From: JALHNI01 sp044226365
GTDB taxonomy: Bacteria; Acidobacteriota; Terriglobia; Bryobacterales; Bryobacteraceae
Length of the DNA: 64,000 bases
Assembly (NCBI GenBank): GCA_044226365.1
Contig: JBGAHE010000012.1
Span: forward strand, 1 to 64,000
Direction of reading: 5' to 3'
Part shown: positions 21,793 through 30,682 of the stretch, in pieces
Numbering within the stretch: position 1 is the first letter of the stretch
Layout: each line of letters opens with the position of its first letter
Translations under genes and position numbers: made by a program
Notes under the pieces: model-generated
The model's database searches: none
Seen by the model: the letters and a program-made list of their open reading frames with translations, nothing else
What the model was told of the DNA's origin: nothing

Positions 21793-22827
21793 TTACTCCT
21801 TCGCCTTTGCCCCGTTGAACGACCTCTCCACCGTATCCCGCACGTCCGTCGACACCGCGTGATCGCGCCACAGCCAACGCATCATCTCCGGAAATACCGT
21901 CGCCAGCATCTTCTGGCCGTGCCGCTGAATGCCCCACGAGTAATTCAGGTCGTAACCCTTCTCCTGCAGCGCCTTTTGCAAACGGACATTCTGATAGAAC
22001 CAGTCGCGCGTCTCGTCGTAGCTTCCGTCGGCGCGCAACGCGCGATTGTCGTTTCGCCCATCCACCAGAAATACGCGAATCGGCTTCTTCTCGCTCTTGC
22101 GGATAATTTCCGGATATACATGACCGCCCCGCAGATTCGTAAAGCTGCCCACGTTACTCAGCACCTTACGAAAATGATTCGGTCGCTCCCACGCCACCGT
22201 GAACGCCGCGATCGCCCCGGAACTCGACCCGCCAATCCCGTGCCGTTCCGGATCCTTCGAAATGTTGTACTCCTTGTACAGCACCGGCAACAACTCATCG
22301 ACTATCACGCGCGCATACTTATCATCGAGCGTGTTGTACTCCGTGGGCCGGTTCGTATCGCGATCGCCCCAATTCTGCGGCGTCGGCTCCGGCTGGTCAG
22401 GCCGCCGCCCCGGGTTGATAAACACCCCAATCATGACCGGAATCTCTCGCCGGTAAATTAGGTTATCCATCACCACCTGTGCGCGGATATCGCCCGTCGG
22501 GTTCATAAACGCCTGACCGTCGTTATAAATCATCAAACTCGTTGGCACGGCCGGATCATACTGCGCCGGCACATAGACCCAGTAAGTGTGCTGCGTCCCC
22601 GGATACGCCTCGCTCGGCAGCGTGAACGGGCCCTTCACCTGCCCCACCGGCACGCCGTCCTGCGGCACGGCGTCCACGGCCAGTTTGTAATGCAGGTCCG
22701 TATTGGGCGTCGGGGCCTGCGGCGAACGCGGAGGACGGTTTTGCGGCGGCTGCGCGGGTGGAGCCTGGCCTTGCGGCGGCTGGGCCAGCGCAACTCCGAT
22801 GAGAGCGAACAACAAGATCGGTTTCAT
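21793..22827 (-). CDS. Exported alpha/beta-hydrolase, esterase family
   Basis: This is a 344-residue secreted esterase of the enterochelin esterase/antigen 85-like group. A signal peptide (MKPILLFALIGVALAQ) leads into a Pro/Gln-rich linker and then the catalytic domain. The nucleophile elbow is GGSSSGA (about residue 200), an acidic residue is in FLVDGRNDN, and the terminal His is in HGQK. The chosen ATG is at 22827; an in-frame ATG at 22845 also exists. It is transcribed divergently from the small secreted protein at 22893. The natural ester is unknown. Confidence 0.87.
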   Translation of the reverse strand: MKPILLFALIGVALAQPPQGQAPPAQPPQNRPPRSPQAPTPNTDLHYKLAVDAVPQDGVPVGQVKGPFTLPSEAYPGTQHTYWVYVPAQYDPAVPTSLMIYNDGQAFMNPTGDIRAQVVMDNLIYRREIPVMIGVFINPGRRPDQPEPTPQNWGDRDTNRPTEYNTLDDKYARVIVDELLPVLYKEYNISKDPERHGIGGSSSGAIAAFTVAWERPNHFRKVLSNVGSFTNLRGGHVYPEIIRKSEKKPIRVFLVDGRNDNRALRADGSYDETRDWFYQNVRLQKALQEKGYDLNYSWGIQRHGQKMLATVFPEMMRWLWRDHAVSTDVRDTVERSFNGAKAKE

Positions 22828-22892
22828 AAGTTCGGTCGACAACATATCACGTCCGCCTCGGACCCGGGAAACGGTGTACCCTCGAAGCTGCC

Positions 22893-23375
22893 ATGCTTCG
22901 GCTCGCTCTCTTCTTCGTTGCCGCCACACTTTGGGCGCAGATCCCCGCCTCCTGGACCGGCACCTGGCGCGGCCCGCTCGCTAACCTCCCACTGAACGCC
23001 AAGTCGCGCACCGTCGAAACCACGCTCGAAGTCGGAGCCATGCCCGAAGAAGGCGAGTGCACTCCCTGGCGGAGCACCTTCGTCACGCCCGGCAAAGGCA
23101 CCGTTGTGAAGGATCACAAACTCTGCCGCGAAGAGGGCTACGAACACTACCGTTTCGAACTCGAAGATGGCATGAAGCTTAAGGCCCGCTTCGTCGGCGG
23201 TGTCCTCGCCGTACCCCACAAGTACAAAACGGTGGTCCTCATCCAGATGATCCGTCTCCGCGGCGACACGCTTGAGCAGGAGATCCTCACCGCTGCCGAT
23301 CGCCCCGCCACCGACGGTCCCGTAACCCTCGAGACCATGGGCCTCCAACGGATCACCTTCCAGCGCGTCCCGTAA
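22893..23375 (+). CDS. Small secreted protein of unknown function
   Basis: This 160-residue protein has a signal peptide (MLRLALFFVAATLWAQ) followed by a compact beta-rich domain opening with PASWTGTWRGPLANLPL. Two cysteines (about 50 and 78) could form a disulfide. The pattern of repeated strands suggests a lipocalin-like or heme-binding-like barrel, but I could not assign a family. Its stop is two bases from the start of the winged-helix membrane regulator, which suggests a two-gene transcript. Confidence 0.7.
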   Translation: MLRLALFFVAATLWAQIPASWTGTWRGPLANLPLNAKSRTVETTLEVGAMPEEGECTPWRSTFVTPGKGTVVKDHKLCREEGYEHYRFELEDGMKLKARFVGGVLAVPHKYKTVVLIQMIRLRGDTLEQEILTAADRPATDGPVTLETMGLQRITFQRVP

Positions 23376-23377
23376 TC

Positions 23378-24175
23378 ATGTGGCGCTTCGGGCTCTTCAC
23401 TTTTGACCCCCAGACCCGTCAACTCACCCGTGACGGCCGCCCGGTCCCCCTCGAGCCGCAGCCCATCAAAGCCCTCGAGCTCTTCCTCTCCCGCCCCGGC
23501 GAAGTCATCACGCGCGACGAACTCCGCTCCGTCATCTGGGGCGCCGACACCCACGTCGATTTCGACCGCGGCCTCGCCTACGTCCTGTCCCAGATCCGCA
23601 CCGCCCTCCAGGACTCCGGCTCCAACCCCCGCTTCCTCCAAACGCTCCCCCGCCAGGGCTACAAGTTCATCGCCCCGGTCGACCGCCCGGTCGTCCCGCC
23701 GCCCCCCACCCGGCGCCGCTGGCTGACCGTCGGTCTCACTGCCTCCGCCGCCCTCGCCGCCTACACTCTCTGGCGGCCCCGCCCCGCCCGCCTCGCCGTC
23801 TCCATCTTCGACAACGAAACCGGGCAGCCCGACCTCGACCGTTGGGTCCAAACCCTCCCCGACCTCGTCGTCGCCGCGCTCACGCCCCTGAATCCGCAAA
23901 AGCTCGCCATCATCGGCAACGCCGCCCCCCTCCGCCAGCCCCGCAACATCCGCCGCCTCAAGACCCTCGCCACCGAAATCGACGTCGACTACATCCTCCT
24001 CGGCCAGCTACAGAACGACGCTGGCGGCGTCCGCTTCATCACCCACCTCATCCGCCTGCCCGGCGAAACCCACCTCAAGGCCAACCGCCTCCGCGGCAAC
24101 GCCGCTCATTTGCCTGCTCTCGAGTCTGCCGTCGTCGCCGAGTTCGTCCGCGCCGTCCGCCAGCACGTCCTGTAG
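23378..24175 (+). CDS. CadC-like transmembrane transcriptional regulator
   Basis: This 265-residue protein has an N-terminal OmpR/PhoB-type winged helix (1-100) containing PGEVITRDELRSVIWG and ending PRQGYKFIAPVD. A proline-rich linker follows, then one transmembrane helix (about 112-130), and an outer domain resembling the TolB-N-like modules of CadC/ToxR regulators (IDVDYILLGQLQND). It should bind DNA while anchored in the membrane and respond to an envelope signal. It lies two bases downstream of the secreted protein gene. The target promoters are unknown, but neighbouring genes are natural candidates. Confidence 0.86.
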   Translation: MWRFGLFTFDPQTRQLTRDGRPVPLEPQPIKALELFLSRPGEVITRDELRSVIWGADTHVDFDRGLAYVLSQIRTALQDSGSNPRFLQTLPRQGYKFIAPVDRPVVPPPPTRRRWLTVGLTASAALAAYTLWRPRPARLAVSIFDNETGQPDLDRWVQTLPDLVVAALTPLNPQKLAIIGNAAPLRQPRNIRRLKTLATEIDVDYILLGQLQNDAGGVRFITHLIRLPGETHLKANRLRGNAAHLPALESAVVAEFVRAVRQHVL

Positions 24176-24264
24176 GGCACTCGAAAACCTATCAGAATCA
24201 GTCGCTTCCGTCCTATACCAGTCCTGGGTTGCCCGCGACCGCCCTGTCACGCGAAAAACGCTTC

Positions 24265-24993
24265 ATGCACCGACGCAATTTCCTCGGCCTTCTGGCCGCT
24301 GCCCCCGCCTTCTCCCTCACCGACGCCCCCGGTACCCTCGAGATGGTCACCGCCGCCCACCGTGATCCCCAACGAGTCCGCGCCCTTGCCGAACGTCACC
24401 CCGGCCTCATCAACGCCTCCCTCGACTGGGGCTTTGGCGATTGGGAAACCGCCCTCGGCGCCGCCTCCCACGTCGGCCAGCGCGAAATCGCCGAATTCCT
24501 CCTCGCCCGCGGCGCCACCCCCACCATCTTCTCCGCCGCCATGCTCGGCCAACTGGACCTCGTCAAAGCCTTCCTCGCCGCTTCGCCCGGCCTCCAGCGC
24601 TCCCATGGGCCCCACGGACTCACCCTCCTTTCCCATGCCCGCGCCGGCGGACCTCGCGCCGCCGCCGTCGTCGCCTACCTCCAGGAACTCGGCGATGCCG
24701 ATACCCGCCACCCCGTCGAGCCGCTCTCCGCCGAGGACCGCGCCGCCATCCTCGGCCGCTACGTTTATGGCCCCCACGCCGAAGATCACTACATCATCGA
24801 CGACGAACGCAACCAGCTCGGCATCAACCGTCCCGGCGCCCCCGCCCGCCGCTTCCTCTTCCACGCCGGCAACCTCGTCTTCTACCCCTCCGGCGCCCCC
24901 TTCGTCCGGATCGCTTTTCAAAAAGCCGAAGGCCGCGTCACTGGCTTCCGGCTTTCCGGAATCGCCCAACCGCTTGACGCCAAACGCAGTTAA
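24265..24993 (+). CDS. Exported ankyrin-repeat protein
   Basis: This 242-residue protein starts at the ATG encoding MHRRNFLGLLAAAPAFSL, a signal sequence of Tat-like character. It continues with ankyrin-type units (about 35-150: GDWETALGAASHVGQREIAE, FSAAMLGQLDLVKAFLA). A ~90-residue C-terminal domain follows (DDERNQLGINRP, HAGNLVFYPSG). The frame stays open far upstream, but that part overlaps the regulator gene and is arginine/proline noise. Function is unknown; ankyrin repeats usually bind other proteins. Confidence 0.75.
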   Translation: MHRRNFLGLLAAAPAFSLTDAPGTLEMVTAAHRDPQRVRALAERHPGLINASLDWGFGDWETALGAASHVGQREIAEFLLARGATPTIFSAAMLGQLDLVKAFLAASPGLQRSHGPHGLTLLSHARAGGPRAAAVVAYLQELGDADTRHPVEPLSAEDRAAILGRYVYGPHAEDHYIIDDERNQLGINRPGAPARRFLFHAGNLVFYPSGAPFVRIAFQKAEGRVTGFRLSGIAQPLDAKRS

Positions 24994-25007
24994 TCCAAAA
25001 TTTCGCC

Positions 25008-25035
25008 AGAGGAGGCAAACGCAATGGAAAAGTAA
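25008..25035 (+). promoter_or_regulatory. Strong ribosome-binding site followed by a three-codon mini-ORF
   Basis: AGAGGAGG at 25008-25015 sits eight bases before an ATG (25024) that encodes only Met-Glu-Lys before TAA (25033-25035). The next start codon, at 25057, opens the RND adaptor gene, which has no good ribosome-binding site of its own. The arrangement looks like a leader mini-ORF that loads ribosomes for reinitiation, or a remnant of an altered start region. Confidence 0.4.
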
Positions 25036-25056
25036 TACAATTGAAACCAAATTGTA
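25036..25056. promoter_or_regulatory. Inverted repeat abutting the RND operon start codon (possible operator)
   Basis: TACAATT (25036-25042) and AATTGTA (25050-25056) form perfect seven-base arms around a seven-base spacer. The repeat ends at the base before the ATG of the RND adaptor. The size and symmetry fit a TetR- or MarR-type operator, and as RNA it would be a weak hairpin covering the initiation region. No regulator gene is adjacent. Confidence 0.45.
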
Positions 25057-26250
25057 ATGAAGTGTACAACCACCCCTGTTTTCTTGCTGATAGCGGCGGT
25101 TTGGCTCACCGGTTGCGGTTCGCCTCCCCAAGCCGCTGCCCCGGCCAAGCCCTCGGCCGAAAACCCCGCTGTGGCCGTCGCGCACCCCAAACTCGAATCC
25201 CTCGAGCGTAAAGTGACCCTCTCCGGCGAGTTCCGGCCCTACCAGGCGGTGGACCTGCACACCAAAGTCTCCGGCTTCCTCAAAGACATCACCGTCGACG
25301 TCGGCTCGTACGTCAAAGCCGGCCAGACCATCGCCACGCTCGAAATCCCGGAGATGGAGGCGGAACTCGCCCAGTCCGCTTCCGAGCGCTTGCGGACCGA
25401 GGCCGAACTCCCGCGCACCCAAGCCGAGATCTCCCGCGCCGAAGCGAACCTTCGGCTCGCCACCGTGGCGCACAACCGCCTCGTCGCCGCCGCCAAAGCC
25501 GAACCCGGCATCGTCGCTCAGCAAGAGATCGACGAAGCACTCGCCCGTAAGCAGGCCGCCGAAGCCCAACTCAATTCGATCCGTGCCGGCCTTCAGGTGG
25601 ACCAGCAGCGCATCCTCTCCGCTAAAGCCGCCGAACAGCGCACCCGGACGATGGCCGCCTACAAAGTCATCACCGCCCCCTTCGCGGGCGTCATCACCAA
25701 GCGCCTTGCCGACCCCGGCGCCATGGTTCAAGTCGGCGCCAACTCGCAGCCGGTCGTTCGCCTCGCCGATCTCAGCCGCCTTCGTCTCGCCGTCACCGCG
25801 CCCGAGTCCCTCGTCCCGCTCATCCGGCAGGGACAGCCCGTCGACATCTATGTTTCGTCTCTCAACAAGACCTTCCGTGGCAGCATCGCCCGCCTCTCGC
25901 GCGACGTCCTCGCCGACAGCCGCACCATGGAAGTCGAAGTCGATGTGCCCAACCCCGGCAACACGCTCACCCCGGGCATGTACGCCGAAGTCGTCATGAA
26001 TCTGGAACGCCGCCAGGAAGGCCTCACGGTTCCGGTCACCGCCATCATCAATAGCGGCGGCAATCGCTCTGTCTATCTCGTCAATCAGGCGGGCCAAGTG
26101 GAAGAGCGCACCATCAAAACCGGTCTTGAATCGCCGGCCAGTATCGAAGTCATCGCCGGCCTCACCGCCAACGATCGCATCGTCATCGGCAACCGATCCT
26201 TACTCCGCCCCGGCCAAGCCGTGGAAGCCAAGCTGGCGGGGGATCGCTAA
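25057..26250 (+). CDS. RND efflux periplasmic adaptor (membrane fusion lipoprotein)
   Basis: This 397-residue lipoprotein (lipobox LTGC, Cys20) bridges an inner-membrane RND pump and an outer-membrane channel. It has the usual order. A biotinyl-lipoyl half (SGFLKDITVDVGSYVKAGQ) comes first, followed by a coiled-coil hairpin (about 105-200), the second lipoyl half (VITAPFAGVITKRLADPGAMV), and the beta-barrel and membrane-proximal domains (GMYAEVVMNL, VIGNRSLLRPGQAVEAKL). Its stop overlaps the permease start by one base (TAATG), and the three pump genes form one operon. Confidence 0.95.
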   Translation: MKCTTTPVFLLIAAVWLTGCGSPPQAAAPAKPSAENPAVAVAHPKLESLERKVTLSGEFRPYQAVDLHTKVSGFLKDITVDVGSYVKAGQTIATLEIPEMEAELAQSASERLRTEAELPRTQAEISRAEANLRLATVAHNRLVAAAKAEPGIVAQQEIDEALARKQAAEAQLNSIRAGLQVDQQRILSAKAAEQRTRTMAAYKVITAPFAGVITKRLADPGAMVQVGANSQPVVRLADLSRLRLAVTAPESLVPLIRQGQPVDIYVSSLNKTFRGSIARLSRDVLADSRTMEVEVDVPNPGNTLTPGMYAEVVMNLERRQEGLTVPVTAIINSGGNRSVYLVNQAGQVEERTIKTGLESPASIEVIAGLTANDRIVIGNRSLLRPGQAVEAKLAGDR

Positions 26251-29200
26251 TGCCGGCCTTCTCCATTCGGAACCCGTACTTCATCATTGTTTGTTCGCTG
26301 ATCGTCTGCATCGTCGGCATCACCGTCCTGCTGCGCATGCCCGTGGACATGTTCCCGCGCCTGGACCTCACTGCCGTCGTCACCGCCACGCTCTACCCCG
26401 GCATGCCGCCCGAGCAGGTGGAAAAGAACATCACCGAACGACAGGAGCGTTTCTTCACCCTCGCTCCCGGCATTGAGCACATCGAGTCCCGCTCCATGAC
26501 CGGCGCCGGCATCATCAAGCTCTTCTTCCAGCCGGGCGCGAATCCCGATTCCGCCGTCTCCACCGTTGCGAACCTCGCCCTCGCCGAAATGCGCCGCATG
26601 CCCCCCGGCACTTTGCCGCCCTACGTTCTGCGCTTCGATGCCTCCAGCATCCCCGTCTGCCTGATTGCCCTCCGCGGCGAAGGACTCACCGAAGCCGCTC
26701 TGCGCGACGTCGGCCATTACCGCGTCCGCACCCAGGTCGCTAAGATCTCCGGCGCCGCCGTGCCGCCGCCCTTCGGCGGACGTTACCGCCAGATCATGGT
26801 CTACGTTGACCCTCAGAAGCTCGAAGCCCACCAGCTTTCGTCGATGGACGTTGTCCGCGCCGTCAACGACTCGAACGTCATCCTCCCCTCTGGCAACATT
26901 CGCGTCGGCCCCGTCGACTATCCCATCTTCACCAACTCCCAGTTCACGGACCTCGAAGGCATCACGTCGCTTCCGCTCAAAACGCGCGGCACCGCCCAGG
27001 TCACCGTCGGCGACGTCGCCTCCGTGCGCGACGCCGCGCAGATCCAATACAACATCGTCCGTGTCGACGGCCAGCCCTCCGTCTACCAGCCAGTGCTTCG
27101 CCAAGGTGGCGACGCCAACACCATCGCCGTCGTCAACGCCGTCAAACACGAAGCCGAGAACTTACTCGACGTCCCCAGCAACCTCGAAGCGCGCGTCGTT
27201 TTTGACCAGTCGAAGTTCATCAAGAACGCAATCCACACACTCGTCGACGAAGGCTCCATCGGCATCGTTCTCACCTCGATGATGGTGCTGCTGTTCCTCG
27301 GCAGCTTGCGCGCCACGCTCGCCGTCTTCTTCTCCATCCCGCTGTCCGCCCTGGTCGCCATGATCTGCCTCTACATCAGCGGCGGCTCCATCAACTCGAT
27401 GACCCTCGGCGGCCTGGCTCTCGCCTTCTCGCGTCTCATCGATGACTCGGTCGTCGTCCTCGAAAACATCTTCCGTCACCTGGACATGGGCAAAACGCCC
27501 TCTGAAGCCTCGCACGATGGCGCCAACGAAGTGGCCCTGCCCGTGCTCGCCTCCACCGTCACCACGGCCATCGTCTTCTTCCCCGTCGTCTTCCTGTTCG
27601 GCGTCAGTAAGGACCTCTTCTCGGCCCTCGCCCTCACGGTCGTCCTTGCTCTCGCCGGCTCTTACTTCGTCGCCATGACGATCGTCCCGCTCTTCTGTTC
27701 ACGCTTCATCAAAGGCCACCCCGGCGATGCGCATGTCCACCCCGCGGAGAACGTGCCCAAGTGGTTCTTCATCTTCAACCAGTCCTTCATCAAGGTGATG
27801 ACGCTCTACGACATCCTTTTGAAGGGCGCACTCAAAGCCCCGGCCACTGTCGTGCTTGTCCTGATGGTCCTCTTCGGCGTCAGCCTCCTGCTGTATCCGC
27901 AACTGGGCATGTCGTTCTTCCCGCGCACGGATCCGGCGCAGTTCGTGATGAACATCAAGGCGCCGCTCGGCACTAACCTCGAGATCACCGAAAAGAAAAT
28001 CGCCCGCGTCGAACAACTCGTCCGCCAGGTCGTCACTCCCGAGGACTACGACATGACGGTCTCGAACATCGGCGTCGTTCCCGACTTCTCCGCCATCTAC
28101 ACCTCGAACTCCGGCCCGCACAACGGCTTCGTCCAGGTCAGCCTCAAGGAAGACCACAAGATCGGCAGCTACGAGTACATGGCCCGCATGCGCCAAGTTC
28201 TCCGCGACGAGATGCCCGAACTCACCGTCTACTTCCAGTCCGGCGGCTTCGTCGATGCCGTGCTGAACTTCGGCATGCCCGCGCCGATTGACGTCCAGGT
28301 CAGCGGTGCCGACCTCAACCAGATCTTCAAAGTCGCCACTGGTCTCGCGCCCAAGATCAAAGCCCTCCCCGGCGTCAGCGACATCTACATCCCCCAGGAC
28401 ATGGAACTCCCCGCGCTCCGCGTCGACATTGACCGTCAGCGCGCCGGCCTGCTCGGCCTCTCCCAACGCGAGATCGTCGGCAACCTGATTACCTCCGTCG
28501 CCTCCAACGCCATGATCGCCCCCACCTTCTGGACCGACCCCAAGAGTGGCAACGACTATTTCCTCACCGTGCAGTATCCCGAACGCTCCGTCCAGAACGT
28601 CCGCGACCTCTCCGACATTCCCCTCCGCGGCCACAACCGCGACATCACCAGCATGGACGCCGTCGCCCGCATCACCCGCGTGCAGGCGCCCACCGAAGTC
28701 GCCCACTACGGTCTCCGCAAAGTCGTCGATCTCTACGTCAACCTGGAGACCGACGACTTAGGCCGCGCTGGCACCAACATCGAGAACTTACTCAAAACCG
28801 TCGAACTGCCCAAAGGCGTCCGCATCGACTTACGCGGTTCACTCGAAGGCATGCGTGCCTCCTTCAAGAGCTTCGCTATCGGACTCATCCTCGCCGTCGT
28901 CCTGCTCTATCTGGTGCTGGTCGCGCAGTTCCGCTCCTTCCTGGACCCGCTCATCATTCTGCTCGCCGTGCCGATGGGGCTTACCGGCACGCTGCTCTTG
29001 CTTTACCTCACCCACACCACCATCAACGTCCAATCGCTGATGGGCGTCATCATGATGGTCGGCATCGTCGTTTCGAACAGCATTTTGCTGGTTGAGTTCA
29101 TGCGCCGTCTCCGGGAAGAAGGCGTCCCGATTGAAGACGCCGTGCCGATGGCCGGCCGCGTCCGTCTCCGCCCCATCCTGATGACCTCGCTCGCCACCAT

Positions 29201-29363
29201 CATCGGCCTCACCCCCATGGCCATGGCCTTAGGCACGGGCTCGGAAGCCTACGCGCCGCTTGCCCGCGCCATCATCGGGGGCATGACGGTCTCGCTGATT
29301 CTAACTCTCTTCATCGTCCCCGCCGCTTACTTAGTCGCTTACCGCGGAAAGGCGGCTCAGTAG
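26250..29363 (+). CDS. RND efflux permease
   Basis: This 1037-residue inner-membrane pump belongs to the AcrB/MdtB superfamily and exports small molecules using proton flux. It has two repeats, each with a first transmembrane helix followed by a large periplasmic loop (first loop starting MPVDMFPRLDLTAVV). The proton-relay aspartates are visible as RLIDDSVVVLEN in TM4, and a late GIVVSNSILLVEF marks TM10-11. The length is typical. The substrate cannot be deduced. It is translationally coupled to the adaptor, and the outer-membrane channel gene begins at the next base after its stop. Confidence 0.96.
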   Translation: MPAFSIRNPYFIIVCSLIVCIVGITVLLRMPVDMFPRLDLTAVVTATLYPGMPPEQVEKNITERQERFFTLAPGIEHIESRSMTGAGIIKLFFQPGANPDSAVSTVANLALAEMRRMPPGTLPPYVLRFDASSIPVCLIALRGEGLTEAALRDVGHYRVRTQVAKISGAAVPPPFGGRYRQIMVYVDPQKLEAHQLSSMDVVRAVNDSNVILPSGNIRVGPVDYPIFTNSQFTDLEGITSLPLKTRGTAQVTVGDVASVRDAAQIQYNIVRVDGQPSVYQPVLRQGGDANTIAVVNAVKHEAENLLDVPSNLEARVVFDQSKFIKNAIHTLVDEGSIGIVLTSMMVLLFLGSLRATLAVFFSIPLSALVAMICLYISGGSINSMTLGGLALAFSRLIDDSVVVLENIFRHLDMGKTPSEASHDGANEVALPVLASTVTTAIVFFPVVFLFGVSKDLFSALALTVVLALAGSYFVAMTIVPLFCSRFIKGHPGDAHVHPAENVPKWFFIFNQSFIKVMTLYDILLKGALKAPATVVLVLMVLFGVSLLLYPQLGMSFFPRTDPAQFVMNIKAPLGTNLEITEKKIARVEQLVRQVVTPEDYDMTVSNIGVVPDFSAIYTSNSGPHNGFVQVSLKEDHKIGSYEYMARMRQVLRDEMPELTVYFQSGGFVDAVLNFGMPAPIDVQVSGADLNQIFKVATGLAPKIKALPGVSDIYIPQDMELPALRVDIDRQRAGLLGLSQREIVGNLITSVASNAMIAPTFWTDPKSGNDYFLTVQYPERSVQNVRDLSDIPLRGHNRDITSMDAVARITRVQAPTEVAHYGLRKVVDLYVNLETDDLGRAGTNIENLLKTVELPKGVRIDLRGSLEGMRASFKSFAIGLILAVVLLYLVLVAQFRSFLDPLIILLAVPMGLTGTLLLLYLTHTTINVQSLMGVIMMVGIVVSNSILLVEFMRRLREEGVPIEDAVPMAGRVRLRPILMTSLATIIGLTPMAMALGTGSEAYAPLARAIIGGMTVSLILTLFIVPAAYLVAYRGKAAQ

Positions 29364-30638
29364 ATGAAATACTTACTCGTCTTACTCGCCACTACCCTCG
29401 CGGCGCAATCGCCGCGCCCCCTCACCTTGGCCGAAGCCGAAGCTCTCGCTGTGCGCAACCATCCCCGCGTGATGGCGGCCAAGCTTCGCGCGGACGCCGC
29501 CCAGGAATCGATCACGCAGGTGAAAGCCGCGACGTCGCCGATGGTTTCCTTCGACGTCACCGGGTCGCTCGCCGATCACGGCAGCCGCCTCGGCACCGGC
29601 CCGCTCAACATCATCAACCCCGGCAGCCTCTTTTCCCGCAGCGCCGGCGGCGTCAACATCAATCAGAATCTCTTCGACTTCGGCCGCACCCGTTCGCTCA
29701 CGGAGTCCGCCCGTTACCGCACCACCGCCGAACGCGAAACCGCCACCGCCGTCCGCGCCGAGATCATCCTCCGCGTTCGCGAAGCTTACTTCCGCGCCTT
29801 GCTGGCTCAGTCCCAATTACAAGTCAACCAGCAGACCGTCGCCGATCGCCGTCTCACCGTCAAGCAGATCACCGCCCTTGCCGAAAGCAACCTTCGCTCC
29901 ACGCTTGATGTCAGCTTCGCCGAGTTGAATCTCGCCGAAGCCGAGTTACTCTTTGACCGTGCGCGCAACGACTGGAAGTCCGCCCAGGTCTTGCTCGCTG
30001 CCGCGCTGGGCGAAACCGGTCCCCAGGAGTACCAACTCCAGGACCAGCCTACGCCCCCCTTGCTCGACCAGAACGCCGACTCCCTCGTCGCCCAAGCCCT
30101 GCAATCCCGTCCCGACCTCGCTTCGCTGCGCGCCCAGGAGCAAGCCGCCCAAAGCTTCGCCGAAAGCGAACGCCGTCAGTCCCTCCCCAGCCTCAGCGCC
30201 CGCGGCGTTGCTGGTTACTATGGCCCTCGCGATGAGCGCCTTCAGGCCCGCTACGGCGCCCTCGGCGTCAACCTGAACATCCCCGTCTGGAATGGCCGCC
30301 TGTTCTCCTCGCGCCGTCAGGAAGCCGACCTCCGCTCCCAGGCCGCCCACCAGGAAACCCGCGACCTTGAACTCCGCATCGCCCGCGACCTTCGCGCCGC
30401 CTTCATCGACGCCGAGAACGCCTTTCAGCGCCTCAGCCTCACCGACAAAGTCCTCACCCAGGCCCAGCGCACCCTTAAGCTCGCGCAAACCCGCTACGAC
30501 CTCGGCCTCGGCTCCATCGTCGAGTTGAGCCAAGCCCAACTCAGTCGCACCTCCGCCGAAGTTCTCTCGGCCCGCGCCCGCTTCGAGTACCTGCTCTCGC
30601 GCGCCCTGCTGGACTTCCACGCCGGCAATCTGAAATAG
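29364..30638 (+). CDS. TolC-family outer-membrane efflux protein
   Basis: This 424-residue exported channel protein starts with MKYLLVLLATTLAAQ. It contains two outer-membrane efflux repeats rich in long helices (LTLAEAEALAVRNHP, NINQNLFDFGRTRS, VNLNIPVWNGRL, RTLKLAQTRYDLGLGSIVELSQAQL). It completes the tripartite pump with the adaptor and permease encoded just upstream. The start directly follows the permease stop with no spacer. A strong hairpin begins two bases after this stop. Confidence 0.95.
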   Translation: MKYLLVLLATTLAAQSPRPLTLAEAEALAVRNHPRVMAAKLRADAAQESITQVKAATSPMVSFDVTGSLADHGSRLGTGPLNIINPGSLFSRSAGGVNINQNLFDFGRTRSLTESARYRTTAERETATAVRAEIILRVREAYFRALLAQSQLQVNQQTVADRRLTVKQITALAESNLRSTLDVSFAELNLAEAELLFDRARNDWKSAQVLLAAALGETGPQEYQLQDQPTPPLLDQNADSLVAQALQSRPDLASLRAQEQAAQSFAESERRQSLPSLSARGVAGYYGPRDERLQARYGALGVNLNIPVWNGRLFSSRRQEADLRSQAAHQETRDLELRIARDLRAAFIDAENAFQRLSLTDKVLTQAQRTLKLAQTRYDLGLGSIVELSQAQLSRTSAEVLSARARFEYLLSRALLDFHAGNLK

Positions 30639-30639
30639 A

Positions 30640-30667
30640 AAAGGCCTCCGCCGCAGCGGAGGCCTTT
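30640..30667. terminator. Bidirectional hairpin terminator between the RND operon and the lectin-like gene
   Basis: A perfect 12-base stem (AAAGGCCTCCGC with GCGGAGGCCTTT) closes a CGCA loop. The A and T runs at its ends give a short U tract on either strand, so it can end both the efflux operon (plus strand) and the gene at 30683 (minus strand). Confidence 0.85.
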
Positions 30668-30682
30668 CCCGAAACAACGACC

